NCBI GenBank assembly: GCA_950295325.1
Contig: OX485805.1
Span: 56,880,758 to 56,940,757 of the forward strand
Direction of reading: 5' to 3'
DNA: 60,000 bases
DNA from: Polytrichum commune
Taxonomy: Eukaryota > Streptophyta > Polytrichopsida > Polytrichales > Polytrichaceae
In this document: positions 36,381 through 49,070 of the stretch, one piece after another
How positions within the stretch are numbered: the stretch's first letter is position 1
How the letters are laid out: every line of letters begins with the position of its first letter
Notes under the pieces: model-generated
What the model was told of the DNA's origin: nothing
Databases searched by the model: none
The model's input: the letters and a program-made list of their open reading frames with translations, nothing else
Translations under genes and position numbers: made by a program

Positions 36381-37867
36381 GGCTAAATTATCCCCTATAG
36401 TAATAGAGTGAGGTAATCTCTCATGAGCATAACATTATTCAGTTGTTATTAGATGTTTTATCATAATAACATCAATGTAATACTTCACCTGAGTTTTTTT
36501 AGCTTCAATCTATTAGTGCAGTGTTTTGTTGTGAGAATAAACGAAGTATAATATTGAATAAATTTTGGCATATTCTTGCTCCCACCCAATGTACAAACTC
36601 AATTGAATAATTTTATGCGATACAGGCTCCTACTAATATCAACTTGACTACAATCTAAAATAAGGCATAAAGTTTACCTCTAATGAAATGAAATGAAATT
36701 GATGTTAGAGTCTGAGAAGCCGAAATATTTATGTGACGAAAAGTACATCAAAATGGGGACACTTCAAAACAAAGTATGTTTTGAAGACTAAGATTCTTTG
36801 ACTCCCCTAGCACTTTGGTATATTGCAAATTGATTTTCCTCGTATTTAAGTGTAAAGGTGTGTGGACCTTAAGTATGCGGTCACTCTTCTTAGTTGGACA
36901 CCTTAGTAGTATATGGCAAGGCATGTACTTAAAAATGGACACCAAAAAAACTTAAGCTACAATGATATGAGACTATGTGCATAACATGTATTCACCATTC
37001 TAGTGAATGAAATTGGGAGGACATGTGTGATTATCTTAAAAGAGTAAATACTTACATTGGACTCTTAGAATATTTGCCTCTCAAGCCGCTCCGATTATCT
37101 AAGTTGAATTGCAAATCTTCATGATTTACAATTATTATTAACCAGATGAAATAAGTCTTTGAGCCATTTTAATGGTAAAAAACGTGTGTGGGATCAAAAG
37201 CCCACAATAGGGTCACATGATATCTTACATGATCCACTGACAAAAAAATTGTAGGAACATCATTTGTATATTCTATCAATAATGGATTGGAAGACCTCGT
37301 GCAAACAATTTGGCATTTGTATAGAGGTTTGTCCTACTGCCTGCTCTGAAATCTGCACCATATCCATTGTTCTTCATGTTCTATTTGTCATAATATGCTC
37401 ACCAAACAAGTTCCAATAATATTCATTTCATTATACAATCAATATTGGAAGTACATTGTACTTATGGATCATGAAGGTATCACAGTTGGATGTTTTTCAA
37501 TTATTTTTGTTGTTCATCATGAAGATGCTCATGAACACATATCTCTTTCATGTGTCATATTGTTGCAACTACATTTGTATGTGTATACTTCATATACCAT
37601 TACATGCAATCAAGTCTACATAAACAAATATCATTCATTGTTCTCATCACACGCAACAATAAAAATTTCATTAATCTCATTTTTCCATGGGCATTCCAAA
37701 TTCAATGCAACTTTGGCTCTAAAGATAAGATAAATATAATGCCACATGATATGTAGGCTCTACTAAAATCCATTAAAATATATATATATATATATAGAAG
37801 ATAGTGCAGAAGAAAAAAACGAAGGAAGAAGGTCGTACAACAATACGAGTATTTTCCTGTGACTAAA
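36381..37867. other. AT-rich intergenic DNA
   Basis: No recognised gene. A (TA)n run of about 20 bases lies near 37772-37793. The frame at 37395-37733 is open but low-complexity and unlike any known family. Confidence 0.45.
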
Positions 37868-39390
37868 TCAACCCGTTTGAAGGTATTACGTATTGGCAAG
37901 ACGTTATCATATAATTATGTAAAGCACTTGAATGCCGCCGGAGAACATTGCCATGACACCATGGTTAGTGGATTTAGATATGTACTTGGTGGTGGGCTAC
38001 TAGAGAAAATGAAATTGTAAATTGCTCAAATGCATTTCTATGGATTATCACATGCCCAAATTATGTAACAACACACCAAAGAGGTTCTAGAAATGGCCAT
38101 GTGCAATGGATTGGTCACGTGTGACACGTTTTTGTTGTCGTCAGATGTTAAGAACAATTGTTGTAAGAGGGCGGAAGAGTTGTGGAAGAAACATCCATTT
38201 GATCCCATTAACATCCGTATGTAGATAGCTGAGAATCCAATCAAAGTTTTTTTTACTCTCAAGAGCATTCCCTAATGGACCTTGTTTCCAAACACAAGAT
38301 GACTCGCCTTTCACCCTAGGCATTCAAACTGAATGGCAACTAGAGATGATGACAAAGTTTGGCCACAACAATGCTTTATCAATTGACACCACATTTGGTA
38401 CCAACTAGACAAGGGTGAGATAAAAATCTATATCCTTTCTACTCATGTTTGTGTTATTTACTATCATTCACTGTCTTAAAATGTGTCATTCTATCCTTCA
38501 TTGAGTTTTTAGTCTTATTCATCCCTATTCTAACTACGACGTTGCAAGTTTTCAATAATACCCACTCTAACAATCATGGTTTTTGACGATTGGAAAAATG
38601 ACAAACCTGTAGCTTTCTTTGTCATTTTGTGGACATATAAACAAGACCTCTACCCTTTTCTTCTGGCTCTACACCACAATGTTCAAAACATCAATTTTGA
38701 TTGGAATCCGTCTGCCAATTATTGTTGGCAATGCTTAGACTGAAATTAGTACATTAATGTAAGCTCAATTGTGTTTGTTCTTCATTGAGACATTTATGTT
38801 GTTCATTGTGAGACAACAATTATTCAGTGTGATACAACCAATCATATGTGTGAGATAACAACTCTTCAATTCTTGTCCTCCATTTCATTTCCTCTTAAGT
38901 TGTGTGGTACCTACACATCATGATGTGGCCTAATACCCAAAAAAAACTGTACCTATGACATGTCACGAAGGCATGGGCAAAGAATGCAGTGAAAAAAAAA
39001 ACTAGGGCTGGAGAGTGCATCATTGTTCTTCAAATGCTTGGTGATATCATGTACAGAAATGGGTGTGATGTTGACGATGATTATGTCGATTGGGCCCTTG
39101 TGCAATTCTATAGGATATCAAATACTTGTCTGAAAGCAACTACGTTCATGAGATACGTGAACGATGTTTGGCGAGCCAAGACACCAATGTAGAATGTTGG
39201 AACCTGACGGATACCACATGTAGAACAAAACATAAATGCAACAATCAAATCCTACCACTTCAACTTGAAAAACACTCCAAATTCATCCAAAGAGAGGTTT
39301 ATGGGTAGGCATATGGACTGGCTTATTCATTATCTAATGGATGATGTTTTGATTCTCTATTGGTATAGTGTTTAGTGCAAAATATCGATT
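37868..39390 (+). pseudogene. Mutator-like (MULE) transposase relic
   Basis: Frames change several times, but the pieces are ordered as in a MULE transposase: LSSDVKNNCCKRAEELWKKH then PFDPINIRM (38132-38225), DDSPFTLGIQTEWQLEMM (near 38300), KFGHNNALSIDTTFGTN (38351-38400, around the first catalytic Asp), KPVAFFVI then YKQDLYPFLLALHHN (38603-38680), and NINATIKSYHFNLK then RHMDWLIHYLMDDVLILYWY (39230-39370). Stops, frameshifts and missing segments make it non-functional. No terminal inverted repeats were found, and a copia relic follows directly. Confidence 0.85.
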
Positions 39391-39511
39391 CATACGCAAC
39401 AACAAAAAACATAAAGGTATTGTTGTCTCAACAATATAAGAGCCAACGCTATGCTTACCACAAATGTCTTGATTTGTATGGAGGTTTTTAGGGTTTTGGG
39501 TTTAGGGTTTA

Positions 39512-40551
39512 GGTGCATCACCACCAACGAAGGACTTCCTCCATCTCTGTGGGCAGAAGCCATCGCCAGTGCTACATACTTACATAATCGACTACCAAGT
39601 AAGTCAACCCCTCTTTCCACCCCTGAAGAACTTTTCTCCAACCATAGACTCGATCTCTCTCACTTGCGAATCTTCGGATGCCCTGCTTTCGGCCACGACC
39701 CTACCAAAAATAAAGACAAATTTCATCCATCAAAACAAATTCACCACTCCTCCAAGAATTTGGCATGCACAGCAACAATCCATCCTTCACTCCCGTGCAT
39801 GAAAACCTACGCATCACGAATGACATTGGATCGGCTCTAGTCGATGCCACAATGTATCGCAAGATCGTTGGGCGTCTTAACTTCCTCACCAACATAAGAC
39901 CCGACATTCAATATTTTGTGACTCAAGTAGCAAGGTTTATGCACCAACTTCAAGCGGAACATCTCATGGCAGCCAAACAAATTCTTAGGTACCTATAAAG
40001 AACACCTAATTTGGAATCTTTTATTCAAAAAGTTGCTCTCCTTCTCTTGAAGGATACATAGATGTTGACTGGGCCAACACCACCGAAGATCGAATATCTG
40101 TAATAGGCTATGTCTTCAAGATTGCAGGCGGACCAGTGTCGTGGCACTGCAAAAAATCAACACTAAGTCTCACTTTCATGTACCGAAAGTGAGTACAGGG
40201 CACTCATGGAGGGAACCAGAGAAGCAGTGTTGATCACCAACTTACTCCGCGAACTCCAGCTCATCTCCGAAGGCCCCACAAAAATCTGCTGTGATAATAT
40301 TAGAAGTATCAAGCTTAGTAAGAACCCTATCTTTCACTCGCGCACCAAACACTTTGATGTTCACTTCCACTTTAGACGTGAAAAAATACAGGAAGGACTA
40401 ATAGAAGTTCCATATACTCCCAATCACTACCAACCTGCTGATATCCTTACAAAACCTCTAGGTAGACTTAAATTCGAGAAATGCTGCGAAATCCTCGGCG
40501 TTCACCCGGCGCTTTGCCTCCCAAGCTATTCACTCCCACTTTGCGAATCAT
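39512..40551 (+). pseudogene. Ty1/copia retrotransposon polyprotein relic
   Basis: 39512-39745 encodes the end of a copia integrase (GLPPSLWAEAIASATYLHNR, then LRIFGCPAFGHDP). At about 39786 the sequence jumps to the segment before RNase H (ATMYRKIVGRLNFLTNIRPD, then QVARFMHQL and AAKQILRYL). RNase H pieces follow after stops and frame changes (SESEYRALMEGTREAV at about 40180, then ICCDNIRSIKLSKNPIFHSR and HFDVHFHFRREK, HYQPADILTKPL). The catalytic reverse transcriptase domain, several hundred codons, is missing. The sequence after 40551 may include the 3' non-coding part (CT-rich, TATATTTCGC near 40858), but no LTR pair was found. Confidence 0.88.
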
Positions 40552-41153
40552 AGAAGCAACGATCCCAACTCCCAATGTTTCTCTGCATAAATGCCCTCAT
40601 GTCGCGCACTATGGCGTCGGACATAAAGACCAAGCTTGGGTATTGACGCATTAGAAGCGTACTGCGCTCCAAATGCTTCCACCCAGCTACCTGCTTATCA
40701 ATTAACCGAATATGGTGCGGCCTCCAGTCCAACGCAAAATCCAGATTTACCAACCGACAGATACCCACAACCACCACATCCGGCAACTTCTCCACAAGCG
40801 ACCCTCCAGTCTATTCCTCCTCCTTTTTACTCTCCTTCCTCTCACACTCCGCCTTCTTTATATTTCGCTCGTGCATCATTATCTCTAGCCTTACTCTGCT
40901 GTCTCCTGCTTCCTCTTCCGTTGCTACTAATTAGGGCTTCAACCGCTCGCAACGAGCGAGAGGGGTGCATTTGTAATTCTACCGTAATTGATGCGTCTAC
41001 TATAGTCAAACATCTTTCACTGTATCTTATTGTATCTTCCTCGGGATAATATGCATCCCCTTATCGTTCAATAGCCACTCACAATTAATGTGGCCTCCGT
41101 TGTTCACCACAGTATAGAAACTTCGCTTTGGCTCAAGTTCCATTGAACTGGCT
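40552..41153. other. CT-rich tail after the copia relic
   Basis: Pyrimidine-rich 40790-40920, then ACGAGCGAGAGGGGTGC. It may be the 3' LTR or untranslated part of the copia element. The frame at 40636-41049 has a biased proline/leucine composition and no known domain. Confidence 0.35.
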
Positions 41154-41215
41154 ACACTAAATATGATATTTAGTGTCACATGGTATTTGATGTCACTATG
41201 GTAATTTTTCGGATG
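41154..41215. repeat. R3 end copy
   Basis: ACACTAAATAT, one base, ATATTTAGTGT forms a 23-base near-perfect palindrome, followed by CACATGGTAT. The same order occurs at 55514 (CATATGATAT follows). Upstream bases also align loosely (TATAG, then AAGTTCCAT or AACTCCAT). Confidence 0.65.
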
Positions 41216-42770
41216 ACACTTCTTTTGAATAAGTGAACAAATATTGTCATGCATGATGGATGAGTTCATCCATTGGTCAAAACCTTACCTTCTCTAAGTA
41301 GAGAAGGTGCAGAAAGGGGAAAGTGGAGGAAGAGACACATGATTTTGAATTAAGATCATTTTTTTTTCAGTGGCATACTGTAAATTCCTGTGATCAATTA
41401 ATGTCTTAATTTCAATAGATTGTTTTCATTTGAAAAATTACTGGATCTTTGAGAATCGGCATTACGTGATGAAAATCTCCACATCATCTTGCGTCATGGA
41501 ATAACTCTCGTATCTGAAGCTATCTGAAATAATTTGAAGCTTCATGTATCTCTAATCCGAAGAGAAGGTGCGTCGGCATGGAGTCCACGAGTTTCAAACA
41601 TTCCTCGCAAGCCTTGGAGTGGTGTTGCTCATTTTATTGTTACACGAGTTCACACTTAATTATAATCGACATTGTTGCAGTCTCTTCGGAATCTTGACCA
41701 ACATCGGTTAAGGAATCTGTACGCAGGCAGAAATGATGAGAAATTCTAATCTGTACGCCTGCAGCTCGGCAAACAAGTGATAGGGCATTTCCCTTATCAG
41801 AGTACAATCGGTAGCAGATTCGACCCCGACTAGGTTGGAAAGCCAAGTTCCGACAGAAATGCATTAAGTTGCTACATCAGTAATCTCAAACATGAAGATT
41901 TTAATCTCTATAACATGCTCTAACGACTTGGTGTTGTGCAAGGCCAAATTGCTCCTATTAATTGTAGTTGCCAGGTCTCCAGGTACATCGAGGAATGAAG
42001 AGTTCTCTGCAGCATAGACAGTGTTAGTTGTACCGATTCAAAACCGACAACTTATAGGTAGCTGATGGAGCTTATTATGCCGACTGAATATATGATATTT
42101 ACTGTCGGGAGATCATCATTTTACTGCATAAGGACCTCTATTTGGATTCTATAAGCTATCTTGGTGAATTGTCCCGGTTCTGTCGGGAAGGAGGTTCATA
42201 AGAGAGTTTCCAACTGAGAGAGGCCCAACTTATCCTCCATTGCTCAACATCCGATGCGAACCGTGTTCTAACATATTATTTTCATACTCTTCAGCTTCGG
42301 ATCTATCAGCAAATCTTCGTATCCGCGGGGCTAGTGTCTAATCCTTTTTGTCGGTAAGGATTTCAACTCGCAATATGTGGTCGTTTGTTGGACGTGAACG
42401 ACGACAATGCCAACTCTGCGATTTTTCATTTCACTGCTTAGGATCAGATCTTGATGGCGCGTGTTGTTCTTATCTAATTCTTACAATTAGCTGTGTAGAG
42501 TACTGTGTTGTCCAGATCCGCTATTGCAGGATGTCTCCTCACTATGCTGGAAGAGATGACTAAGTGTGTCATTGCTACTGCATGTTAAATGCCTCACCAG
42601 GTTAAGCTATTCATGATACACAAAGTAGATGTATGTAGCATCATTTTTGCATCATCAGAAGATGGCTCAAAGTTGGAAGGCAAGACCGTTCTAAATTTTG
42701 TTGTTATGTTCAATTCATGTTGAATGCGACAATTAGGTGTATAAACATACTGCATCGCTTGAGGTGTAAA
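41216..42770. other. Region upstream of the small ORF
   Basis: No recognised exon. It is less AT-rich than the repeat deserts and could include the promoter and leader of the 42771 reading frame. No clear TATA box was assigned. Confidence 0.35.
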
Positions 42771-43169
42771 ATGGGTTCCACTACAATCATCAACAACACA
42801 TGCAAGGATTTGAACCTGAAGGTTGGAAACAATCGTCACTTCGTACATTTGACAACTATTGAGAGCCATGGCAGCTACAGCTTAGACGTGGCTTGCAACG
42901 CAACATACCAGGAGTATTTTGTGGGTGACGACAGTACTGGTGAAGGCCGGAAGCAACTCATCATCAGCTCTGACGATTGTTGTGACAACAAGTGCTTCAC
43001 CATCACAGATTCAACTGACGGCGCCTTCAATGTCGATAAAGAGCCGCGGTTGAGAGAGTCAAATTCTGGGGCAGACTTCAACCTTCAGGACGAGCCTGAT
43101 CATGCGACATGCGAGACTTCTGCCTTGGATGGACTTTGGAGGTGGTTGAAGAAGTTAGTCGGGAGTTAG
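42771..43169 (+). CDS. Hypothetical 132-residue protein
   Basis: A single-exon frame from ATG GGT TCC to TAG. The start at 42771 is preferred over an upstream ATG at 42717, because the conserved-looking part (STTIINNTCKDLNLKVGNNR) begins just after it. The protein is acidic in its second half, has a CCDNKC cluster and another Cys near the end, and closes with ALDGLWRWLKKLVGS, a short amphipathic basic tail. No signal peptide or membrane segment is visible. Codon use is mixed, unlike the AT-rich surroundings. No family was recognised. It might be a small plant-specific protein or an exon of something larger. Confidence 0.5.
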   Translation: MGSTTIINNTCKDLNLKVGNNRHFVHLTTIESHGSYSLDVACNATYQEYFVGDDSTGEGRKQLIISSDDCCDNKCFTITDSTDGAFNVDKEPRLRESNSGADFNLQDEPDHATCETSALDGLWRWLKKLVGS

Positions 43170-45921
43170 TCATTTCTTCATCGGTGTGCTAACTACTAAT
43201 TTCGAGTATTGGAAGTTACCTGCTACTATTGTGACCTGGCGCATGTAGTTATACCGTCGTGGTAGCCACAATTAAATGTCTACAAATCATTGTAAGGCTC
43301 AATATTATGCTCTGTTATTAAGAGTATTGGTGTGAGGAACTGCCGAATTACGAACGACATAGTGATACTGAATTTTATGTTTCTGTAACTATATCGTCAC
43401 TGCGCATATTCGAATTGCACGATGTGAGCCTCCCCTGTTTTTTTTGGTTTTGTTTTGGTTTTGTTTTGGTTTGGAAACAAGTGAACATAAAAGTTGCGTT
43501 GATCTCCCCTATTTGGGAGTTCATGACCAACTGGGAAACGTATTATTCTTTTGGGTATGGTATGGATGGTGCGCAGGTCGTTAATTTGAAGAATTTCGCT
43601 TTGGATCTAAGGTGCAACCTTCTTTGAAGGTGCTATCGGTAATCCCCATATGTTTCCAACAGATTCTTATTGTGAGCACTTATGTCTAAACTAATAACAC
43701 GCCCACTAACAGGCACAACCCTGTAAGAATTTCTGAGCTTAGAAGGATTATGAACTGATGATTGGGTTTGTGGAAGCGAGATGTTGAGTTCTACAGTGTT
43801 GCCACCATTTGCTACATTTTCTCAGTAGTTCGTGGTTGTGCTTTTAAAGAGAATTAGTCCAAATCTGTACCAACAGTAGTGACAAGTCTTCGTCGATACT
43901 CGTTGCGATTCACTGTATTTAATTAATCATAACACCCAACGAGAGTCCGATGATGATCAAAACCATCATCAGCTGATGATTTATGTAACGCAGCTGATCA
44001 GCAATTAGCAGAACACCGCCATCTTCATGTACGGTAATTTCAGCGCAGTAATAATTTACGAGTAAAAGTGAGCGGGTGAAGGAGGTTTGATTATTATTCC
44101 TACCTTCATGGATTTCTAAAATAGCCGAAGGAATTGCGCAAAGTCGTGGGATATTACATAAATAGCATCCAGTTGCCAGCCCAATTCGCCTACATTTTAC
44201 CTCGGCTTTAATCCTTTCGATGTGGAGAGTCAACAGCATTCCCTCCTAATGTATTTCAACCAATTTGAATCGACGAACATAAGAACAATAATCTGCAAAA
44301 TGACCAACAGAGAAGTTAAAGTTTAGTCGGCAATCCCAGTTGTCTTCGCTATGTACGTGCAGCCTGGCACTGCATTCCCTCTGACCCCAATTGGATGTTC
44401 ACAGCTCAAAAGTTCTGTGACCACTGACCCTTCACCACTTCTTGAAAGTTCCTCGAATCTACGGCATTTCGATTTGCCCATTTCTGCAAGCTCATGGGGG
44501 GCTGCCACACACAATTACTTAAGAACAGACTTGCAAGTCTGTTGAGCTGTGTGCCTAAAATAGTGGAGCCTTCAAATTGGTCCCCAAATGCTTTTGGATA
44601 GATTTTCAAATTTAAGTTTGGGTTTGATGTAGAAAATCAATCCAAACGGCTGAGGAATTATAGCTCCAGGGGTTTAGGGTTCAGGGTTTAGCTCTTTTAC
44701 CATGGCCCACCAAACTTACAATATTCTTGAGCTTTGAGCTCAAGCTATGTGTGACTGGTAATTCGTTCATGCCTCACTCATGACCAGTCGCTATTGCTGA
44801 TTAAAGCGGAACGTTGCCATCACTGACATTTCAGGGGCCTGATGGCTGCAACTACTGGGTCCATGAATGCCGCACGCAACAGTAAATCGTAGCACGGAGG
44901 CACTTCTACCGATTCGAATTGAATTTGGTACAGCACGGGTTCCGTCACACCTAACACTTTGGCACAGGCGAATGCCGACTGGTGGTGCCAACTGAATGCG
45001 CAGCCTGTGGGCTGGATGGAAAAGGAGAAGAGGAGAACGTGGATGTATCCGTAAATGGATGGTCCAGGTCAACAAACAAGTCCTCGATGGCCATGGCCGA
45101 GGCCAAGCATTGATCATGTGGAGTTTTTTTGGAGGACTGGCTCCAAATGGCCAGCGGTGTCATCACATTCTTTACCAAGAGTGCTGTAGAGCTCCTGTCA
45201 CGAGATGAAGCAGCCTATTGATCAGCAGTATCCTGCCAGTCCACAAGAGGACGAGCAATTCACAAGAGGACGAACATGATTCGTGAGCAAGCAGTCAGCC
45301 ACATAGGTAACACCTAAACCTCCCCATAAGTTCCTTGCTGAAAAAGCCGAGAATGTAGAGAGCACTTTTTCTGTGGCTCAGAGACCCTGCAATCCGCGTG
45401 ACCTTAGGATTGCACTGCATACGGTTGGGGGTATGGAGAGAATGGGGTAGAATATGGGTAAAATTCCCCTCAAATTATGTCACGTAATGCGGGAGGTTCA
45501 TAGTCACCATGCAAGTGAAAACAAAATGTGTGGCAGTTGATGCTACTGATCAGACCAAACTGAAAGTGCATTTTCTATAGGCGAATAAGTCTCCCACAGT
45601 GACTTTCATGATGGGCCATCATTGCCCAACCTATATGATGGCACCAAAGATGGTCATAACCTGCACTCTAATGTCCACGTTTGGATGTGCGTCGGACGCA
45701 TGGGGCCTATCACCAAAGACTTGTGGTCTGTTCATATAACTCAACTTGTAATGGTTTTTAGCCGCTAGGGAGGTAGGACAACCATGCAAATAGTTGTACA
45801 TCACAACAAAAATGTAGAGCAAGCCAAGATGTTGGTGTGAACAACTTGACATCTGAGCGTGGTGGCATCCCCAACTATTTCACTTCCGGAAGTTGATGGA
45901 AAGTTGGTGTAATCGGGGTAT
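43170..45921. other. Intergenic, no recognised gene
   Basis: Contains a TTTTGG-rich run at 43440-43475 and a short telomere-like run near 44668-44690. Open frames at 43919-44239 and 44791-45117 show no family features. Confidence 0.4.
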
Positions 45922-46080
45922 GAGGGGGCTGATCACACTGGCCAGTTATGGCACCCACCGTTGACATCTTCGCCTGTAATAGTGTAAAAATTGGTGGGCC
46001 AATATCTATTTCTTAACATAATCCTCAGCAATTTCACGGCTGGATCCGGACAGAAACGTTGATGTGACGGGGCATGAGTC
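45922..46080. repeat. Dispersed repeat R5, copy b
   Basis: Opposite orientation to the copy at 8504 as written: CTGATCACACTGGCCAG, CTGTAATAGTG, GGTGGGCCAATATCTATTTC, CATAATCCTCAGCAATTTCA, CGGCTGGATCCGGACAGAAA, GGGGCATGAG. Just to the left (45885-45921) is a second partial copy of the same end (GATGGAAAGTTGGTGTAATC, GGGGTATGAG), so the ends of two copies abut. Confidence 0.7.
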
Positions 46081-46639
46081 AGATTTGAGGTTTCAATACA
46101 GTGCAATGGACAAGAGTTTAGGTTTTGTTATGTAGGCTCCACACCCGGCAGCCGTTCTTCACGCAGGCAGGCAGGTAGAACATGTGAAAGCCTACGCATC
46201 CATCATGAGGTGGACACCACTACCCCGAGACCTCACGAGGGTGATGAGCTTATGCATTAAATTTAAAATTCACAGTTAGTGGACAGTGGGTGGAATAACT
46301 CTCACAAAAAGCGCAATCTCATAGAAAGTTGCGCCGAGTTATAGTTTTCTACTTGCTGGCATGTCATTCGTGTCCCTTCCTGTAATTCTGCTGCTATCGA
46401 GTCCAATGAGCCACTAAACCGATCATCTCATGCTTGACTTATCTGCTAGCCGACAGAGCATGGCACTTGTGGATTTCATCATGCAATCTCAGTAACATGT
46501 TTATCACAATGAGCTGACATTCCGTAAGAATTACCGGACAGGTTTACTGCCACGAATGGAGACCCTCCACCTGTGACCTCGTATTGTTGAAGGAGGGGGC
46601 TATTAGTGAGTGGTACCGAGGGTTAAGTTTTGACAAAGC

Positions 46640-46765
46640 CAAATTGTAGAGAGAAACTAGAAACTCTTCGTTTCTTCTGCAAACTTGGAAACCAATCAGA
46701 GAAGTCTGCGTTTTTTCTTGAAACGTGGAAACCAATCAGAGAAGTCTGGCATCCTGTCGTTCCAA
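46640..46765. repeat. Short tandem duplication with CCAAT core
   Basis: Two copies of a unit of about 55 bp: ACTTGGAAACCAATCAGAGA then AGTCTG, and ACGTGGAAACCAATCAGAGA then AGTCTG, each after a TTCTT-rich stretch. Significance unknown. Confidence 0.75.
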
Positions 46766-47359
46766 GTTCCGGAAGAAACAAAACATAGAATCTGACTGCC
46801 CATATCTGCAACTATCGCCGCCGATTCTCGAAATCTGATCATAGGCTCGTCACGGGCTCGTCACGGGCTTGCAGTGGCTGCGCGACTGATTGTGGGGTAC
46901 GTGGACCACACCTTTGAAAAGTAAAGAATGTGAGCAATTCCCATATAAATTCCTCCTCTGCACACCATTCTCACAAATCACCAGGAGTGGTACTTGGCAG
47001 GTCATAGTTTCAGTGCTATCAGCTTCATTTATCTTATCACACTTTGACAACTTATCCATCGATTAGTTCAGAAGTTTGAAGACTTGGTTTGTGCAGATTC
47101 AAGTTAGTCAGCCCAAGAACTAAATTCCTGTTTTCCCTGTTCTTTTCGGATATCCTCCACCTTTCGATAGAACTAGTTCTGACGGTCCTCCTGCAACCAT
47201 CTTTCTGGTTCATGCTTCATGCAAAGAGTGCGAGGTCTCACAGAAGTCGAACCTTCATACGATCACACACTAACCCGTGCTGATGTGAATGCCCTCCACA
47301 ATTGCAGAGTCTTTACCAGGATCAAAATGGGACTCAATCAATATTGCGCGCACATTTTA
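46766..47359. other. Intergenic, no recognised gene
   Basis: A tandem CGTCACGGGCT doublet occurs at 46847-46869. The open frame at 47089-47283 resembles nothing known. No RNA gene recognised. Confidence 0.4.
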
Positions 47360-47970
47360 CTGATGTTGGATGCTTCAATCACCTTTCTGTGACCGCTAAT
47401 TCTCTTTTTCAAGTACAGTAGACGAATGCGGCTCACATGCATCAATGAAAATTATAATGTTACTGATGTGGGACACCGAATGACATCTTCCTGTTTCTGG
47501 GATGTTGCAACACTAGAGGTTATCTATGAGATATTTGTGCCCCACATCAGTAGCATGATGATTTTCTGTAGATGCTTCAGGTACCCCTTTTGTGACTACT
47601 AATTCTCTATTTCAAGTACAGTAGACGAATGCGCTCACATGCGTCAGTGAAAAATACAATGTTATTGATGTGGGACACTGAATGGTCTGTTCCTGTTCCT
47701 AGGACGTTGCAACACTAGAGATTATCTAGGAGATATCTGTGCCCCGCATCAGTAGCATGATTATTTTCTGTAGATGCTTCAATTACCCTTTTCGTGACCG
47801 CTAATGCTCTCTTTCAAGTACAATCGACAAATATGCGCACATGCATCAGTGAAAATTATAATGTTACTGATGTGGGACACCGGATGACCTCTTCATGTTG
47901 GGGTCCTCATAGATTTCATCTCTGTCCCACATCAGTAGCATGATAGTTTTCTATGAATGTACTTTTAAAC
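47360..47970. repeat. Three tandem 203-bp units, each with a hairpin
   Basis: Landmarks GTGACCGCTAATTCTCT at 47389, GTGACTACTAATTCTCT at 47592 and GTGACCGCTAATGCTCT at 47794. In each unit a left arm ATGTTACTGATGTGGGACAC (unit 1, 47457-47476) pairs with a right arm GTGCCCCACATCAGTAGCAT (47537-47556) across a loop of about 60 bases. Units 2 and 3 keep both arms (TGATGTGGGACAC; CCGCATCAGTA, CCACATCAGTA) while the loops vary more. No coding frame. Confidence 0.85.
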
Positions 47971-49070
47971 TGCTCTTCGAGGATAGCCGGTCATTGATCA
48001 AATCTGCACGGAGGAGCAGTGGCAAAGCTATATAAGGTTTGTGATTGACAGGTTCACACTTTCTTAGCCTTTCATTTATGCACCGATTCTTGATATTTGC
48101 AATTTTCAAATTAAAACAATCAGCCCTTGTTCACATGTTGCATGATGTCGAACCAGTTCCATAGAATCTTATTAATTGATTTGCATATTTCTATTGAATT
48201 CTTTTTTTGAGAGTTTTTAAATAAAGAAATCTGGTGGTTACAAACATTGTACATGTAGTCTCGTGGCACTCCAATGTCTTTCTGCAGTTTCCATGTCGTC
48301 AGGTTTTTTGATTCTTGTACATCTCGCATATTGTGACAGTGTGCGAAAGCACTTCGGGCCTTGAAGTTTGTGATTACGTTCTTATACAAGTATTCTTTAG
48401 CACTAAGGCCGGCCAACGGTCAATGAACAGATAGAAGGTATTGATCATGTCAAATTGATGAACGCCACACAAATTGATCGCACAACAATTGCTTCAGGTT
48501 AATCGGTGAGGCTGTCCGGCCATAGACGCTATCAAACGAACTAGGTAGCTTGAGGAACAATTTGGTAAATTTTGCATGTCTTTTGTAATCTTCTTTGTCA
48601 CTTTCTTTAATTTCGATGTAGTCAACCTTGCAAGCTAGCTAATAAACATACCATGTACTAACAATGCTCAAGTTATTAGCACGCAGATAACAGAGTTGGT
48701 CAGCAGATTATCGTCCAACATGAACAGATTCCAAATGAAATACCAGTTACATACGGAATGCCGTTGAAAGTCTAAACATATCAGCACCCTGATCAATTTC
48801 TTGAAAATTTACGTAAGAAAGCTCAGATTCCAACCATGAGAGGTGACATCCTCGCATTGAACATCCTGCGCAGACTTGAGATTCAATGGAGTTATCCGCC
48901 TAGACTAAGCATCTCAAACAAGGATCAGAGGCATGAGCCATGTAACCCAACCGATCCACTCAACGGTTGTTCAATGCATTCTGTATTTGATCGAGAATTT
49001 ACAGCTTCCAATTCCACAGCCAGCAAATCTGGTCCCGTACAGTACAAGTATTTCCTGCATCGTTCTGGCT
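47971..49070. other. 3' side of HSPA12-like gene A
   Basis: Probably includes the 3' untranslated region of the gene ending at 49071. The minus-strand frame at 48120-48416 (98 codons) is unrecognised and AT-biased; taken as chance. Confidence 0.4.

Noticed and set aside
48120-48416. A 98-codon minus-strand frame near gene A
   Set aside because: AT-biased, no domain, no splice context; likely chance.
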